20,822 bases of DNA from JBGTNQ01 sp964646785. Its GTDB lineage: Bacteria > Patescibacteriota > Minisyncoccia > Phycocordibacterales > Zambryskibacteraceae. Under the pieces are notes generated by a model. The model was not told the DNA's origin, made no database searches, and saw only the letters and a program-made list of their open reading frames with translations. Below are positions 12,223-19,175 of the stretch, piece by piece (the stretch's first letter is position 1; every line of letters begins with the position of its first letter). Made by a program: the position numbers and the translations under genes. The stretch covers positions 1-20,822 of the forward strand of contig CAZYGU010000016.1 of the NCBI GenBank assembly GCA_964646785.1. Reading direction: 5' to 3'.

Positions 12223-13335
12223 ATGGAATCACAACCAGTAATTAAAAAATCATTTTTCGAGCCTGTGCAAAACTGGTATGCTCGATACGAACAACCAATT
12301 TCGTCGATATCGCTTGTTGGAGGTTTTATTTTTGATGCAATTACATTGAAGCGTGTGGATATGTTCTGGGAGAATGTTTGGGTCGTTCTTCATCTAGTTG
12401 GGGTTGCGCTTTGCATTTTCCTTATTCATGTAGTTGAACGGAGAGAATATGCAGTAAAGGATCCATCGCAATTTCATTTCTGGCTTGTGAATGGTATGCA
12501 ATTTCTATTTGGAGGCCTTTTAAGTACGTATGTAGTTTTCTATTTTAGAAGTACAAGTCTTTTTGTTACATGGCCATTTCTTTTGATTCTTGCTTTGGCA
12601 TTTTTTGCTAACGAGAGACTAAAAAGTCATTTTGATCGATTATTGTTTCAGTTATCGTTACTCTATTTGTCACTCATATCTTTTTCAATTTTTTTATTTC
12701 CAGTTATTTTTAAAAAAATTGGTCCTGGCATTTTCTTTTTAAGTACGGCTGTTAGTTTGGTTGTTATTGTAAGTTTTATTGCTTTACTGTTTAGATTCTC
12801 GCGAGAGAAACTACATTCCCACCTATTTTCTCTTACTCTGTCTATCGGCGGAATGTTTGTATTGATTAACCTGTTATATCTTGCAAATCTTATTCCACCT
12901 ATTCCTTTGTCACTCAAAGATTCAGGTGTATACCATGCAATTACTCGTGATGAAAGCGGTAGTTATATTGCGCTTGGAGAAAAACAATCATTTTTTAACT
13001 ATTTTCGAATATACGAACCCGTCCATATACATTCTGGTGATTCAATCTTTGTATATTCTGCAATTTTCTCTCCATCAAATCTTAATATAACAATACTTCA
13101 TGAGTGGCAAAGGTATGATGATCAAAAAAATGATTGGGTAGCTGTAAGCACAGTTTCTTTGCCGCTTGTTGGAGGTAGAGAAAATGGATTTAGAACTTTC
13201 TCGCAAAAGCAATTTCTTGTACCAGGGAAATGGAGAGTTGATGTAAAAACAATTCATAACCAGGTAATAGGGAGAATATATCTTCGCATTTTACAGTCTG
13301 ACGCAGATCCAGTCATTGAAAGTGTTCTGAAGTAA
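12223..13335 (+). CDS. Polytopic membrane protein with C-terminal DUF2914 domain
   Basis: 370-residue protein. Residues about 25-240 contain roughly six or seven hydrophobic segments (for example VWVVLHLVGVALCIFLIHVV, FLLILALAFFA, LYLSLISFSIFLFPVIF, LSIGGMFVLINLLYLANLI). The remaining 120 residues are extracytoplasmic and end with a DUF2914-like pattern: HEWQRYDDQKNDWVAVSTVS, LPLVGGRENGFRTFSQKQFL and PGKWRVDVKTIHNQVIGRIY. The domain's function is unknown; the strand-rich end with W, GFRT and GKWRV is characteristic. Three ATGs are possible (12199-frame GTG, 12220 out of phase, 12223); 12223 is chosen because TATGAT ends 7 nt before it. The gene stands alone before the structured RNA. Confidence 0.8.
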   Translation: MESQPVIKKSFFEPVQNWYARYEQPISSISLVGGFIFDAITLKRVDMFWENVWVVLHLVGVALCIFLIHVVERREYAVKDPSQFHFWLVNGMQFLFGGLLSTYVVFYFRSTSLFVTWPFLLILALAFFANERLKSHFDRLLFQLSLLYLSLISFSIFLFPVIFKKIGPGIFFLSTAVSLVVIVSFIALLFRFSREKLHSHLFSLTLSIGGMFVLINLLYLANLIPPIPLSLKDSGVYHAITRDESGSYIALGEKQSFFNYFRIYEPVHIHSGDSIFVYSAIFSPSNLNITILHEWQRYDDQKNDWVAVSTVSLPLVGGRENGFRTFSQKQFLVPGKWRVDVKTIHNQVIGRIYLRILQSDADPVIESVLK

Positions 13336-13346
13336 TATTGGCTGTA

Positions 13347-13374
13347 TTGACAGAAATCTTATTTTAACTACTCT
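13347..13374 (+). promoter_or_regulatory. Promoter of the structured RNA
   Basis: Consensus -35 TTGACA (13347-13352) followed by a 16-base spacer and a weak -10 TACTCT (13369-13374). The predicted start near 13381 is just upstream of the closing helix of the RNA. Confidence 0.5.
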
Positions 13375-13388
13375 CATTGTAGATAGAA

Positions 13389-13623
13389 GGGTGCAGAAAC
13401 AGCATGGCAAAGCTTATACTAGGGCACATTCTGAGTATGAGGAGGCAGGTTCGATTCCTGTCTGCTGGCTCTGTGAAGGGCGATCTGACGCGTAGAATAA
13501 GTGGGAGACTATGAAGGAAGGTTCCAGGACTTTCCTGAGTCGATAGTGAAATACCACTCCCAGTGACCTGACCCCGATTGAACTAGCGCCAGCTTTTCAT
13601 TCGGCTTCAAGGGTTCTGCACCC
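13389..13623 (+). ncRNA. Structured non-coding RNA of about 235 nt with a tRNA-like T-arm, family not identified
   Basis: This region has no plausible coding frame and folds by eye into a closed, multi-helix RNA. The ends GGGTGCAGAA (13389-13398) and TTCTGCACCC (13614-13623) pair over 10 bp. A 5' domain is closed by CAGCA/TGCTG (13400-13404/13463-13467). It holds hairpin CTTATAC/GTATGAG (13413-13441) and an arm AGGCAGG-TTCGATT-CCTGTCT (13443-13463), whose 7-base loop is the canonical tRNA T-loop. Its 5' domain could alternatively pair GCTGGC with GCCAGC (13588-13593). A 3' domain has the nested helix TGGGAG/CTCCCA, ACTAT/ATAGT, AGGAAGG/CTTTCCT (13502-13562). It has its own promoter and a strong terminator. 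I do not see RNase P core motifs, a 5S or SRP pattern, or a tmRNA 3' end with CCA. A divergent or permuted tmRNA, raiA-type RNA or another known class cannot be excluded by eye. Confidence 0.75.
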
Positions 13624-13631
13624 AGTTTTTT

Positions 13632-13665
13632 AAAGGGTTGGCACGATTATGTGCCAACCCTTTTT
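13632..13665 (+). terminator. Intrinsic terminator of the structured RNA
   Basis: AAAGGGTTGGCAC (13632-13644) pairs perfectly with GTGCCAACCCTTT (13651-13663) around a 6-nt loop and runs into T5. It begins 9 bases after the RNA's closing helix. Confidence 0.92.
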
Positions 13666-13676
13666 CTTTCGAGCTA

Positions 13677-13704
13677 TTGAACCTGCAGCTAGCAAGTATA
13701 TACT
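13677..13704 (+). promoter_or_regulatory. Promoter with start codon at +1 for the 13712 gene
   Basis: TTGAAC (13677-13682), a 16-base spacer, then TATACT (13699-13704), and the ATG 7 nt later. It is the only site among the proposed leaderless starts with both a good -35 and a good -10. Confidence 0.65.
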
Positions 13705-13711
13705 TATTCAT

Positions 13712-14293
13712 ATGAATACAAATGGAAAACTTATCGCAATACTTATTGTAGTGATTGTTATCGCTGGATTTTTTTATAAAGTTGGATTACTTGGTGTGAG
13801 GTTACCTAATCAAGATTCAGGGAATCAGGTTGCGTGTACTATGGAAGCAAAGCTGTGTCCTGATGGTTCATATGTTGGGCGTACAGGTCCTAAGTGTGAA
13901 TTTTCTGAGTGTCCAAAGAGCACATCAGGCGGCTCAGAATTACCCGCACCAAAGCCTGTTTTAACTCCAAAGCCAGCAACTTCAGCGTTTAGTGTGCTTA
14001 CTCTTCGACAAGGCGAAAGTGGAAAGGTATTAGGTACCACAGTGAGAGTTCTTGAGGTGCTTGAGGATAGTCGATGTCCTACAGATGTTACTTGTATTCA
14101 GGCAGGAACTGTTCGTTTAAGAACATCTGTTGCGAACAGTCTTGGAACCTCAGAGATTGTATTTACACTTGGTAAACCTGTTACAGCTGGCGCTGAAAAA
14201 ATTACCCTTACAACTGTGACTCCAGAACAAACTTCGACCACAAAGATTAGTACAGCAGGATATCAATTCTTGTTTAAGGTTGAGAAAAAGTAA
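13712..14293 (+). CDS. Membrane-anchored envelope protein with a cysteine-rich motif
   Basis: 193 residues. An N-terminal anchor, LIAILIVVIVIAGFFYKVG, is followed by VACTMEAKLCPDGSYVGRTG and PKCEFSECP, a four-cysteine motif that I recall as recurrent in anchored proteins of Patescibacteria. A Pro/Lys linker follows, then a strand-rich domain containing GTTVRVLEVLEDSRCPTDVT and CIQAGTVRLR, with a further cysteine pair that may form a disulfide. The domain's function is unknown to me. An upstream in-frame extension passes through the terminator and is rejected. ATG 13712 is fixed by the promoter spacing. Secreted thiol chemistry would fit with the nearby DipZ-like protein, but no direct link is shown. 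Confidence 0.75.
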   Translation: MNTNGKLIAILIVVIVIAGFFYKVGLLGVRLPNQDSGNQVACTMEAKLCPDGSYVGRTGPKCEFSECPKSTSGGSELPAPKPVLTPKPATSAFSVLTLRQGESGKVLGTTVRVLEVLEDSRCPTDVTCIQAGTVRLRTSVANSLGTSEIVFTLGKPVTAGAEKITLTTVTPEQTSTTKISTAGYQFLFKVEKK

Positions 14294-14327
14294 TCAAAGG
14301 ATTGTGCCGTTTTTCTTGTAATGTGTA

Positions 14328-14383
14328 ATGAATCTAAATCTAAAACGTCTAGATTATGTATTGAATCTAGGTATCATTGCTAA
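14328..14383 (+). CDS. Start of a small ORF cut by an assembly gap
   Basis: ATG 14328 opens a frame MNLNLKRLDYVLNLGIIA that is still open when the N run begins. No family can be assigned from 18 residues. If the gap contains no missing sequence (the flanks share ATTGCTAA), the frame would continue through NLIRTHLNIYARNTK to a TAA at 14535, overlapping the next gene by 20 bases. It may be a small protein, or not a gene at all. Confidence 0.3.
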
Positions 14384-14483
14384 NNNNNNNNNNNNNNNNN
14401 NNNNNNNNNNNNNNNNNNNNNNNNNNNNNNNNNNNNNNNNNNNNNNNNNNNNNNNNNNNNNNNNNNNNNNNNNNNNNNNNNNN
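14384..14483. other. Assembly gap (100 N) between two small genes
   Basis: Exactly 100 N. The left flank ends ATTGCTAA and the right flank starts ATTGCTAA, an 8-base overlap, so the gap may hold little or no real sequence, or may collapse a repeat. Confidence 0.95.
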
Positions 14484-14517
14484 ATTGCTAATCTTATTAG
14501 GACTCATTTAAATATAT

Positions 14518-14922
14518 ATGCAAGAAACACAAAGTAATAGGAAGGCTGTGATGGGAGTTATTATCGGGATTGCTGCAATTGCACTATTGTTTCTAGGTGC
14601 ATACATGTTTAATGCTAGAAATAATAATTTAGTAGTTCCAGAAGATAATATTCCTGTAAGTGCTGTTGAAGGTGATTCAGTTTTGAGTACTGCATTTTTG
14701 TGTGATGATGGATTTACTATGAATGCAACATTTACTGAAGATAAAGTAGTGCTCCAATTAAGTGATAAGAGGGAAATGACTCTCCTTCAAGTTGATGCTG
14801 AGCTTGGTGCACGCTTCCAGAATTCTGACAATTCGATAGCACTTACTGTGCTTGGTCCAAACGCAAGTCTCGAGGAAAATGGAGTTATTACTCATGCGGA
14901 ATGTATTCAGCCGAAAGGATAA
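14518..14922 (+). CDS. Membrane-anchored MliC-like (C-type lysozyme inhibitor) domain protein
   Basis: 134 residues. A basic N-terminus is followed by an anchor, AVMGVIIGIAAIALLFLGAY, and then an extracytoplasmic domain. TAFLCDDGFTMNATF, VVLQLSDKREMTLLQVDAEL, GARFQNSDNSIAL and LEENGVITHAECIQ follow the MliC/PliC pattern (a cysteine near the start, a 'LSDGR.M.L.Q....G.RY.N.D' core, and a closing cysteine). Known MliC proteins protect bacteria against host lysozyme, or act in the envelope. Whether this one inhibits a lysozyme is not shown, and no lipobox is present, so it is membrane-anchored rather than a typical MliC lipoprotein. The start ATG lies in an ATATATATG context without a Shine-Dalgarno site. 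Confidence 0.72.
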   Translation: MQETQSNRKAVMGVIIGIAAIALLFLGAYMFNARNNNLVVPEDNIPVSAVEGDSVLSTAFLCDDGFTMNATFTEDKVVLQLSDKREMTLLQVDAELGARFQNSDNSIALTVLGPNASLEENGVITHAECIQPKG

Positions 14923-14949
14923 TTTTATTACCAGTAGTTTTGTCTATAT

Positions 14950-15291
14950 ATGAACATATTTCATTGGATTGTTTCAGCAATTGCCGTAGGTATTGCAGCG
15001 TATTTGGTTCCAGGCGCTGAAGTTACACTTCTTGGTGCATGTATTCTTGCTGTAGTGTGGGGTCTTATAAATACGTTTGTAAAACCAGTAATTAGTATTC
15101 TTACATTACCAATTACTATTGTTACTCTCGGTTTCTTTTCTTTGGTGGTAAACGCGTTACTTATGCTATTGGCAGATACATTTATCCCAGGTTTTTCTGT
15201 TTCTGGATTTTGGTCTGCGTTTTTCTTTGCAATCCTTCTATCTCTTATCAATACATTATTTGGTATTACATTTAGAGCAGATAAGGCATAA
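14950..15291 (+). CDS. Four-helix membrane protein of the DUF360 / phage holin superfamily 4 type
   Basis: 113 residues, almost wholly hydrophobic. Visible helices are IFHWIVSAIAVGIAAYLVPG, LLGACILAVVWGLINTFV, PITIVTLGFFSLVVNALLML and FWSAFFFAILLSLINTLFG. The sequence LVPGAEV, the VKPVISILTLPITIVTLG block and the late SLINTLFG motif fit the 'mycobacterial 4TM holin' family (PF04020), which is mostly chromosomal and not a true phage holin. Function is unknown. It lies between the MliC-like gene and the DipZ-like gene, 8 bases before the latter, so co-transcription is likely. There is no sign of a prophage nearby. Confidence 0.82.
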   Translation: MNIFHWIVSAIAVGIAAYLVPGAEVTLLGACILAVVWGLINTFVKPVISILTLPITIVTLGFFSLVVNALLMLLADTFIPGFSVSGFWSAFFFAILLSLINTLFGITFRADKA

Positions 15292-15299
15292 TAGAGTGC

Positions 15300-17138
15300 A
15301 TGTCACTTTTCCTTATATCGTTACTCGCCGGCGTACTTACGGTTCTTGCACCTTGTATTTTGCCGTTACTTCCCGTTATTGTGGGCGGTTCAATTACTGA
15401 TGGACCAGCAAATAAAAAGAAAGCATTAGTCATTACGCTTTCTCTTGGTATTTCTGTTGTACTGTTCACGTTTTTACTGAAGATCAGCACTGTTTTTATT
15501 AATGTTTCGCCAACATTTTGGCAGTTTGTATCTGGGGTTATTATTATTGTACTTGGACTTGCGACTCTATTTCCTAAACTATGGGAAATGATTCCCCTTA
15601 TAGGAAAACTCTACCGTTCATCAAATACTGTAATGTCGTCAGGATACCAAAAACAAAGTTTTTGGGGTGATGTATTGGTTGGTGCATCACTCGGTCCTGT
15701 GTTCACTACATGTAGCCCTACATATTTCATTGTACTTGCAACGGTACTTCCTGTTAGTTTTGCTGCCGGTCTTATTGATATTCTTGCGTATGCATTCGGT
15801 CTCTCTGTGTCTCTATTTTGTATTGCGCTTATTGGTCAGCGTTTAGTCGGAAAATTAAATAATGCATCAAATCCTCATGGATGGTTTAAAAAAACATTAG
15901 GTGTTTTATTTCTTATTGTTGGTGTTGCGATTATTACAGGTTTTGATAAAAAAATTCAAGTATATCTTCTCGATGGAAGAGTGTTTGATGTTACTCGTAT
16001 CGAGCAAAAACTTCTTCAAAACAATGTACCATCTACAGCATCTTTACCTGCTGGAGACACACAACAAGATGTAGGTATTCAATCGAGTGAAAGAGAGGGA
16101 GGTACATCAGGTACTGTTGTATTAACAGAAAAGAAACAAGAATTTCTCACCCAAAATCAAAAGCAGAATCAATTTATTCTTGCACCTGAACTGAGTACTA
16201 TTGATGGATATGTAAATACAGATGGAAAAGCGATCACAATCGCAGATTATAAGGGAAAAAAAGTTGTTCTACTCGATATTTGGACGTATAGCTGTATTAA
16301 TTGCCAAAGAACAATTCCATATATTAATGGGTGGTATACAAAGTATGAGGATGAAGGGCTCGTGATTATCGGTTTGCATACACCAGAGTTTGCTTTTGAA
16401 AAAGTTCAAAAGAATGTAGAAAACGCAGTAGAAAAATTCGGGATTCAATACCCTGTTGTTCTCGATAATGATTATTCAACATGGCGTGCATATGGAAATC
16501 AATTTTGGCCACGAAAATATTTGATTGATATTGATGGGTATATTGTGTACGACCATATTGGGGAAGGTTCCTATGATGAAACAGAATTAGCTATTCAAAA
16601 AGCTTTAAAGGAACTTAATAGCAGGCTTGGCGAGAAGGTTTCAGTATCCAGTGGTGTTATTAAACCAGAAAATATTACTATTGCGGATCCTTCGAAAATT
16701 GGTAGCAGAGAATCATATTTTGGGTCTGCACGAAATGAATTTTTGGGAAATGGAAAAAAGATGACATCAGGAATACAAACACTGATATTGCCAAATATAA
16801 TAAACCCAAACACGTTATATCTTGATGGTACTTGGAATTTCTCTAGTGAATTCGCAGAAGCAAAAAGCGAATCAAATATCGTTATCAAATATAAAGCTAA
16901 AGATGTGTACCTTGTTGCTAGTTCAATAGCAGGATCAGATTTTGAAGTGTTTAAAGATGGTATATTAGTAACAGGGGAAACAGGTGCCGGATCGGATGTC
17001 GATCCAACTACAGGGAAAGGAACTATTAAAGAAGACCGATTGTATAAAATTATTGAAGATAATGATTATGGTATTCATACACTTCGGATTCATATAAAAA
17101 GTGGAGGATTACAAGCATTTGCGTTTACTTTCGGATAA
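15300..17138 (+). CDS. DipZ-like cytochrome c biogenesis/thioredoxin-domain fusion
   Basis: 612 residues. Residues about 1-225 are a CcdA/DsbD-type membrane domain with the two conserved redox cysteine sites LAPCILPLLPVIVGG and VFTTCSPTYFI. A linker leads to a thioredoxin-like domain with LLDIWTYSCINCQRTIPYI, whose CINC motif is typical of DipZ-type proteins, followed by IGLHTPEFAFEK, VVLDNDYSTWRAYGNQFWPR and the cis-Pro-region equivalents. The last 160 residues are strand-rich (YFGSARNEFLGNGKKM, DGTWNFSSEFAEAKSES, IHIKSGGLQAFAFTFG) and match the C-terminal beta domain seen in DipZ. It is expected to carry electrons from cytoplasmic thioredoxin across the membrane to oxidised envelope proteins. 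The MsrA gene follows 4 bases after the stop. Confidence 0.87.
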   Translation: MSLFLISLLAGVLTVLAPCILPLLPVIVGGSITDGPANKKKALVITLSLGISVVLFTFLLKISTVFINVSPTFWQFVSGVIIIVLGLATLFPKLWEMIPLIGKLYRSSNTVMSSGYQKQSFWGDVLVGASLGPVFTTCSPTYFIVLATVLPVSFAAGLIDILAYAFGLSVSLFCIALIGQRLVGKLNNASNPHGWFKKTLGVLFLIVGVAIITGFDKKIQVYLLDGRVFDVTRIEQKLLQNNVPSTASLPAGDTQQDVGIQSSEREGGTSGTVVLTEKKQEFLTQNQKQNQFILAPELSTIDGYVNTDGKAITIADYKGKKVVLLDIWTYSCINCQRTIPYINGWYTKYEDEGLVIIGLHTPEFAFEKVQKNVENAVEKFGIQYPVVLDNDYSTWRAYGNQFWPRKYLIDIDGYIVYDHIGEGSYDETELAIQKALKELNSRLGEKVSVSSGVIKPENITIADPSKIGSRESYFGSARNEFLGNGKKMTSGIQTLILPNIINPNTLYLDGTWNFSSEFAEAKSESNIVIKYKAKDVYLVASSIAGSDFEVFKDGILVTGETGAGSDVDPTTGKGTIKEDRLYKIIEDNDYGIHTLRIHIKSGGLQAFAFTFG

Positions 17139-17142
17139 CAGT

Positions 17143-17697
17143 ATGGAACAAAAAATAGAAACGATTGTCTTAGGTGGAGGATGTTTTTGGTGTACTGAAG
17201 CTGTGTTTAAAATGCTTAAAGGAGTTATCGCAGTTGAACCTGGATATGCTGGTGGAAAGGAGGATCATATACCAACGTACAATGAAGTTTCTGGTGGGGG
17301 ATCAGGTCATGCTGAGGTAATTCGCATCGAGTATGATCCAAGTTTTATTACTATCGAAAATATATTTACTGTATTTTTCGGTAGCCATGATCCAACAACG
17401 CTCAATCGACAAGGACATGATGTTGGAACTCAATATCGATCAATCATTCTTTACACTACACTTGAGCAAAAAGAGAAGGCGGAAGCCTTCATTGCTGAAT
17501 TAAACGCATCAAATGAAATGGGGAATCCTATTGTTACTGAAGTAGAACCTTTGGGTACTTTTTATGGCGCTGAGAGTTATCACAGAGACTATTATGCAAG
17601 AAATAGTGATAATCAATACTGTGAGCTAGTCATAAATCCAAAGCTTGAAAAAGTGCAACAGCAATTTGCGAACTTGCTTAAAGAACAAAGAAATTAG
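17143..17697 (+). CDS. msrA: Peptide-methionine (S)-S-oxide reductase
   Basis: 184 residues. MsrA reduces methionine-S-sulfoxide in proteins. The nucleophilic cysteine is in GGGCFWCTEAVF. Other family motifs are GYAGG, PTYNEVSGGGSGHAEVIRI, FFGSHDPTTLNRQGHDVGTQ, YRSIILYT and AESYHRDYYARN. A later Cys in NQYCELVINP can serve as recycling cysteine. There is no signal peptide, so it acts in the cytoplasm unless exported another way. An upstream in-frame GTG (17101) lies inside the DipZ gene; ATG 17143, 4 bases after its stop, is preferred. No MsrB is seen. The stop overlaps the stop of the convergent minus-strand gene by 3 bases. Confidence 0.95.
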   Translation: MEQKIETIVLGGGCFWCTEAVFKMLKGVIAVEPGYAGGKEDHIPTYNEVSGGGSGHAEVIRIEYDPSFITIENIFTVFFGSHDPTTLNRQGHDVGTQYRSIILYTTLEQKEKAEAFIAELNASNEMGNPIVTEVEPLGTFYGAESYHRDYYARNSDNQYCELVINPKLEKVQQQFANLLKEQRN

Positions 17698-18083
17698 TGG
17701 TCATGTGAAGTACTTTTTTTTATATCAGATAACTCTTTTTCAATATGGGAAACGGTTCTTTGGATATGTTCAAGCTCAGATTCCTCAAGTGAAATCTCAT
17801 CCTCAGTTTTTTCTGCAAGTTTTTTCTCTCCTCTGAGACCGGTAATAATAATTCTATTTCCAACAAACACAGAAACAAATACTCCACTAAGTAGCAGGAT
17901 AATGGTGCCGAGAATAATTGAAGTTGTTCCGCTCATTCCAATATCATCTGCGGTATGCCATATTCCTCTCCAAAAAAGAACAACACCAATACCACCAACA
18001 AATCCATATGCTATAGGATATCGACTCAGTTGTTTTCGTATTTTATCTTCAAGTTTGTCGAAAAAATGAATAATATTTTTCAT
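17694..18083 (-). CDS. Two-helix membrane protein with C-terminal coiled coil
   Basis: 129 residues: a short basic amphipathic N-terminus, then YPIAYGFVGGIGVVLFWRGI and a second hydrophobic helix, IILGTIILLLSGVFVSVFVG, followed by a charged heptad-rich tail (LEESELEHIQRTVSHIEKEL) likely to form a coiled coil in the cytoplasm. A His-rich end (STSHDH) is noted. I recall similar small membrane proteins in Patescibacteria, but I cannot name a family. It is the last gene of a minus-strand run (LOG-like, pterin dehydratase, this gene), 12 bases after the dehydratase stop. TATAAT at 18100-18095 lies 11 nt upstream of its ATG, so it may also have its own promoter. Confidence 0.72.
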   Translation of the reverse strand: MKNIIHFFDKLEDKIRKQLSRYPIAYGFVGGIGVVLFWRGIWHTADDIGMSGTTSIILGTIILLLSGVFVSVFVGNRIIITGLRGEKKLAEKTEDEISLEESELEHIQRTVSHIEKELSDIKKSTSHDH

Positions 18084-18095
18084 AATTTTTTTATA

Positions 18096-18464
18096 TTATA
18101 TCCTTGAAGTTAGTAACTCATCAATTTTTGATGCGAGGATAAAATCGTTATCAGAAAGTCCACCAATCGCGTGTGTTGTAAGAAGTATCCTCACTTTGTT
18201 CCATTCAAAAATACTTATGTCTGGGTGGTGACCTTCTTGTTCAGCGAGGGCACCAACCTTGTTTACAAAATTAAGAGCTTCTTTGAAGTCTTTCCATTGA
18301 ACAACTTTTTCTATGGAAACATCATCAGTTAAATGCCACCGGTCAAGTTCCTCAAGGTACTGAGTACTTGTATCCAAATCAAACGGTGTAGCACCGCCTT
18401 CACATGGTATGCAATGTTTTTTAGATAGTTCTGACACAGATTTAATCTTAGTTTTATTCTTCAA
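18096..18464 (-). CDS. Pterin-4a-carbinolamine dehydratase family protein
   Basis: 122 residues. It matches the PCD/DCoH/PhhB fold: KKHCIPCEGGATPFDL at the N-terminus, LEELDRWHL, the core FVNKVGALAEQEGHHPDISI carrying the catalytic HHPD motif, EWNKVRILLTTHAIGGLSDN, and DFILASKIDELL. The known reaction is dehydration of 4a-hydroxytetrahydropterin after aromatic amino acid hydroxylation, with some relatives acting in other pathways. The start is a TTG at 18464 overlapping the previous gene by 11 bases, suggesting translational coupling; a GTG at 18437 is an alternative. No aromatic amino acid hydroxylase is visible in the window. Confidence 0.82.
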   Translation of the reverse strand: MKNKTKIKSVSELSKKHCIPCEGGATPFDLDTSTQYLEELDRWHLTDDVSIEKVVQWKDFKEALNFVNKVGALAEQEGHHPDISIFEWNKVRILLTTHAIGGLSDNDFILASKIDELLTSRI

Positions 18465-19167
18465 TTGGGTTGACTCTCAATCCTTCGTACGGGACAGACT
18501 CTCTAACGGGTGCATGTTTGATAATATCGATAATTTCGTCCTCGTTATCTGTAATAGTAAATAAGTTTAGGTCACGCGTATCAATTGTTTCTCTACTGAG
18601 AAGATCATCCTTAAGAAACAGAAGAGTTTTTTCCCAATAATTTTTACCAACCAGTATCACCGGAATTTGTGGAATTTTTTTTGTTTGTAGGAGAGTCACG
18701 ATTTCAAAAAATTCATCTAGTGTTCCATACCCACCAGGAAAGAAGAGAAACGCTTCTGCTGAATACGCAAGGCACACTTTTCTGCTAAAAAAATAGTAAA
18801 AATCAATATGCTCTGTTAGATATCCATTCATTACTTGCTCTTTAGGAAGTCGAATAGTGAGACCTACTGAGTGACCACCAGCTTCTTTTGCGCCACGGTT
18901 TGCTGCTTCCATGATGCCGGGCCCTCCACCTGAAGTAACTGAGTATCCTAAGTCAGTAACGATGCGTGCAGCGATACGTCGCGCTTGAATGTAAAATTCA
19001 TTATCTTCTGGAAAACGTGCAGATCCAAAGAAAGTCACTGAGCGAGGAAATTGCTCAAGGAATTTAAACCCTTGGGTAAATTCACGTGAAATTTCATAAA
19101 TTCGTTCCTGTGTCGCTTCCTTAATTTCCGCTAGGCTGAGCGGGATATGTGTTTGTGGTTCTTGCAT
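18454..19167 (-). CDS. LOG-family (TIGR00730) Rossmann-fold protein
   Basis: 237 residues. The family signatures are SGGGPGIMEAANRGAKEAGG and FPGGYGTLDEFFEIVTL, the PGGYGTxxE motif of the LOG/lysine decarboxylase-like family. Characterised LOG members cleave cytokinin riboside monophosphates or act as nucleoside-5'-monophosphate phosphoribohydrolases; the substrate in this organism is unknown. The start, ATG 19167, is preceded by TATACT 8 nt upstream. The gene heads a three-gene minus-strand group and is divergent from the FKBP gene, with about 115 bases between the two ATGs. Confidence 0.87.
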   Translation of the reverse strand: MQEPQTHIPLSLAEIKEATQERIYEISREFTQGFKFLEQFPRSVTFFGSARFPEDNEFYIQARRIAARIVTDLGYSVTSGGGPGIMEAANRGAKEAGGHSVGLTIRLPKEQVMNGYLTEHIDFYYFFSRKVCLAYSAEAFLFFPGGYGTLDEFFEIVTLLQTKKIPQIPVILVGKNYWEKTLLFLKDDLLSRETIDTRDLNLFTITDNEDEIIDIIKHAPVRESVPYEGLRVNPIEE

Positions 19168-19175
19168 AGGCTTTT

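Noticed and set aside
12663..13257. Minus-strand ORFs opposite the DUF2914 gene
   Set aside because: Low-complexity mirror frames without start signals; the plus-strand gene explains the region.
13440..13470. An ordinary tRNA gene around the T-arm
   Set aside because: The T-arm is canonical, but no consistent 7-bp acceptor stem, anticodon arm with T33, or CCA end can be built from the flanks; the arm is better explained as part of the larger RNA.
13389..13623. RNase P RNA
   Set aside because: Size and closing helix would fit, but the universally conserved P4 sequences (GAGGAAAGTCC-type and ACAGAA-type) are not seen. A very divergent form remains possible.
13649..13711. Extension of the 13712 protein upstream to a start in the terminator
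   Set aside because: The frame is open, but it would begin inside the 13-bp terminator hairpin and add a non-signal sequence before a typical anchor; the promoter spacing supports ATG 13712.
14950..15291. Prophage holin
   Set aside because: The family carries 'holin' in its name, but no phage genes or lysin lie nearby and chromosomal copies are common.
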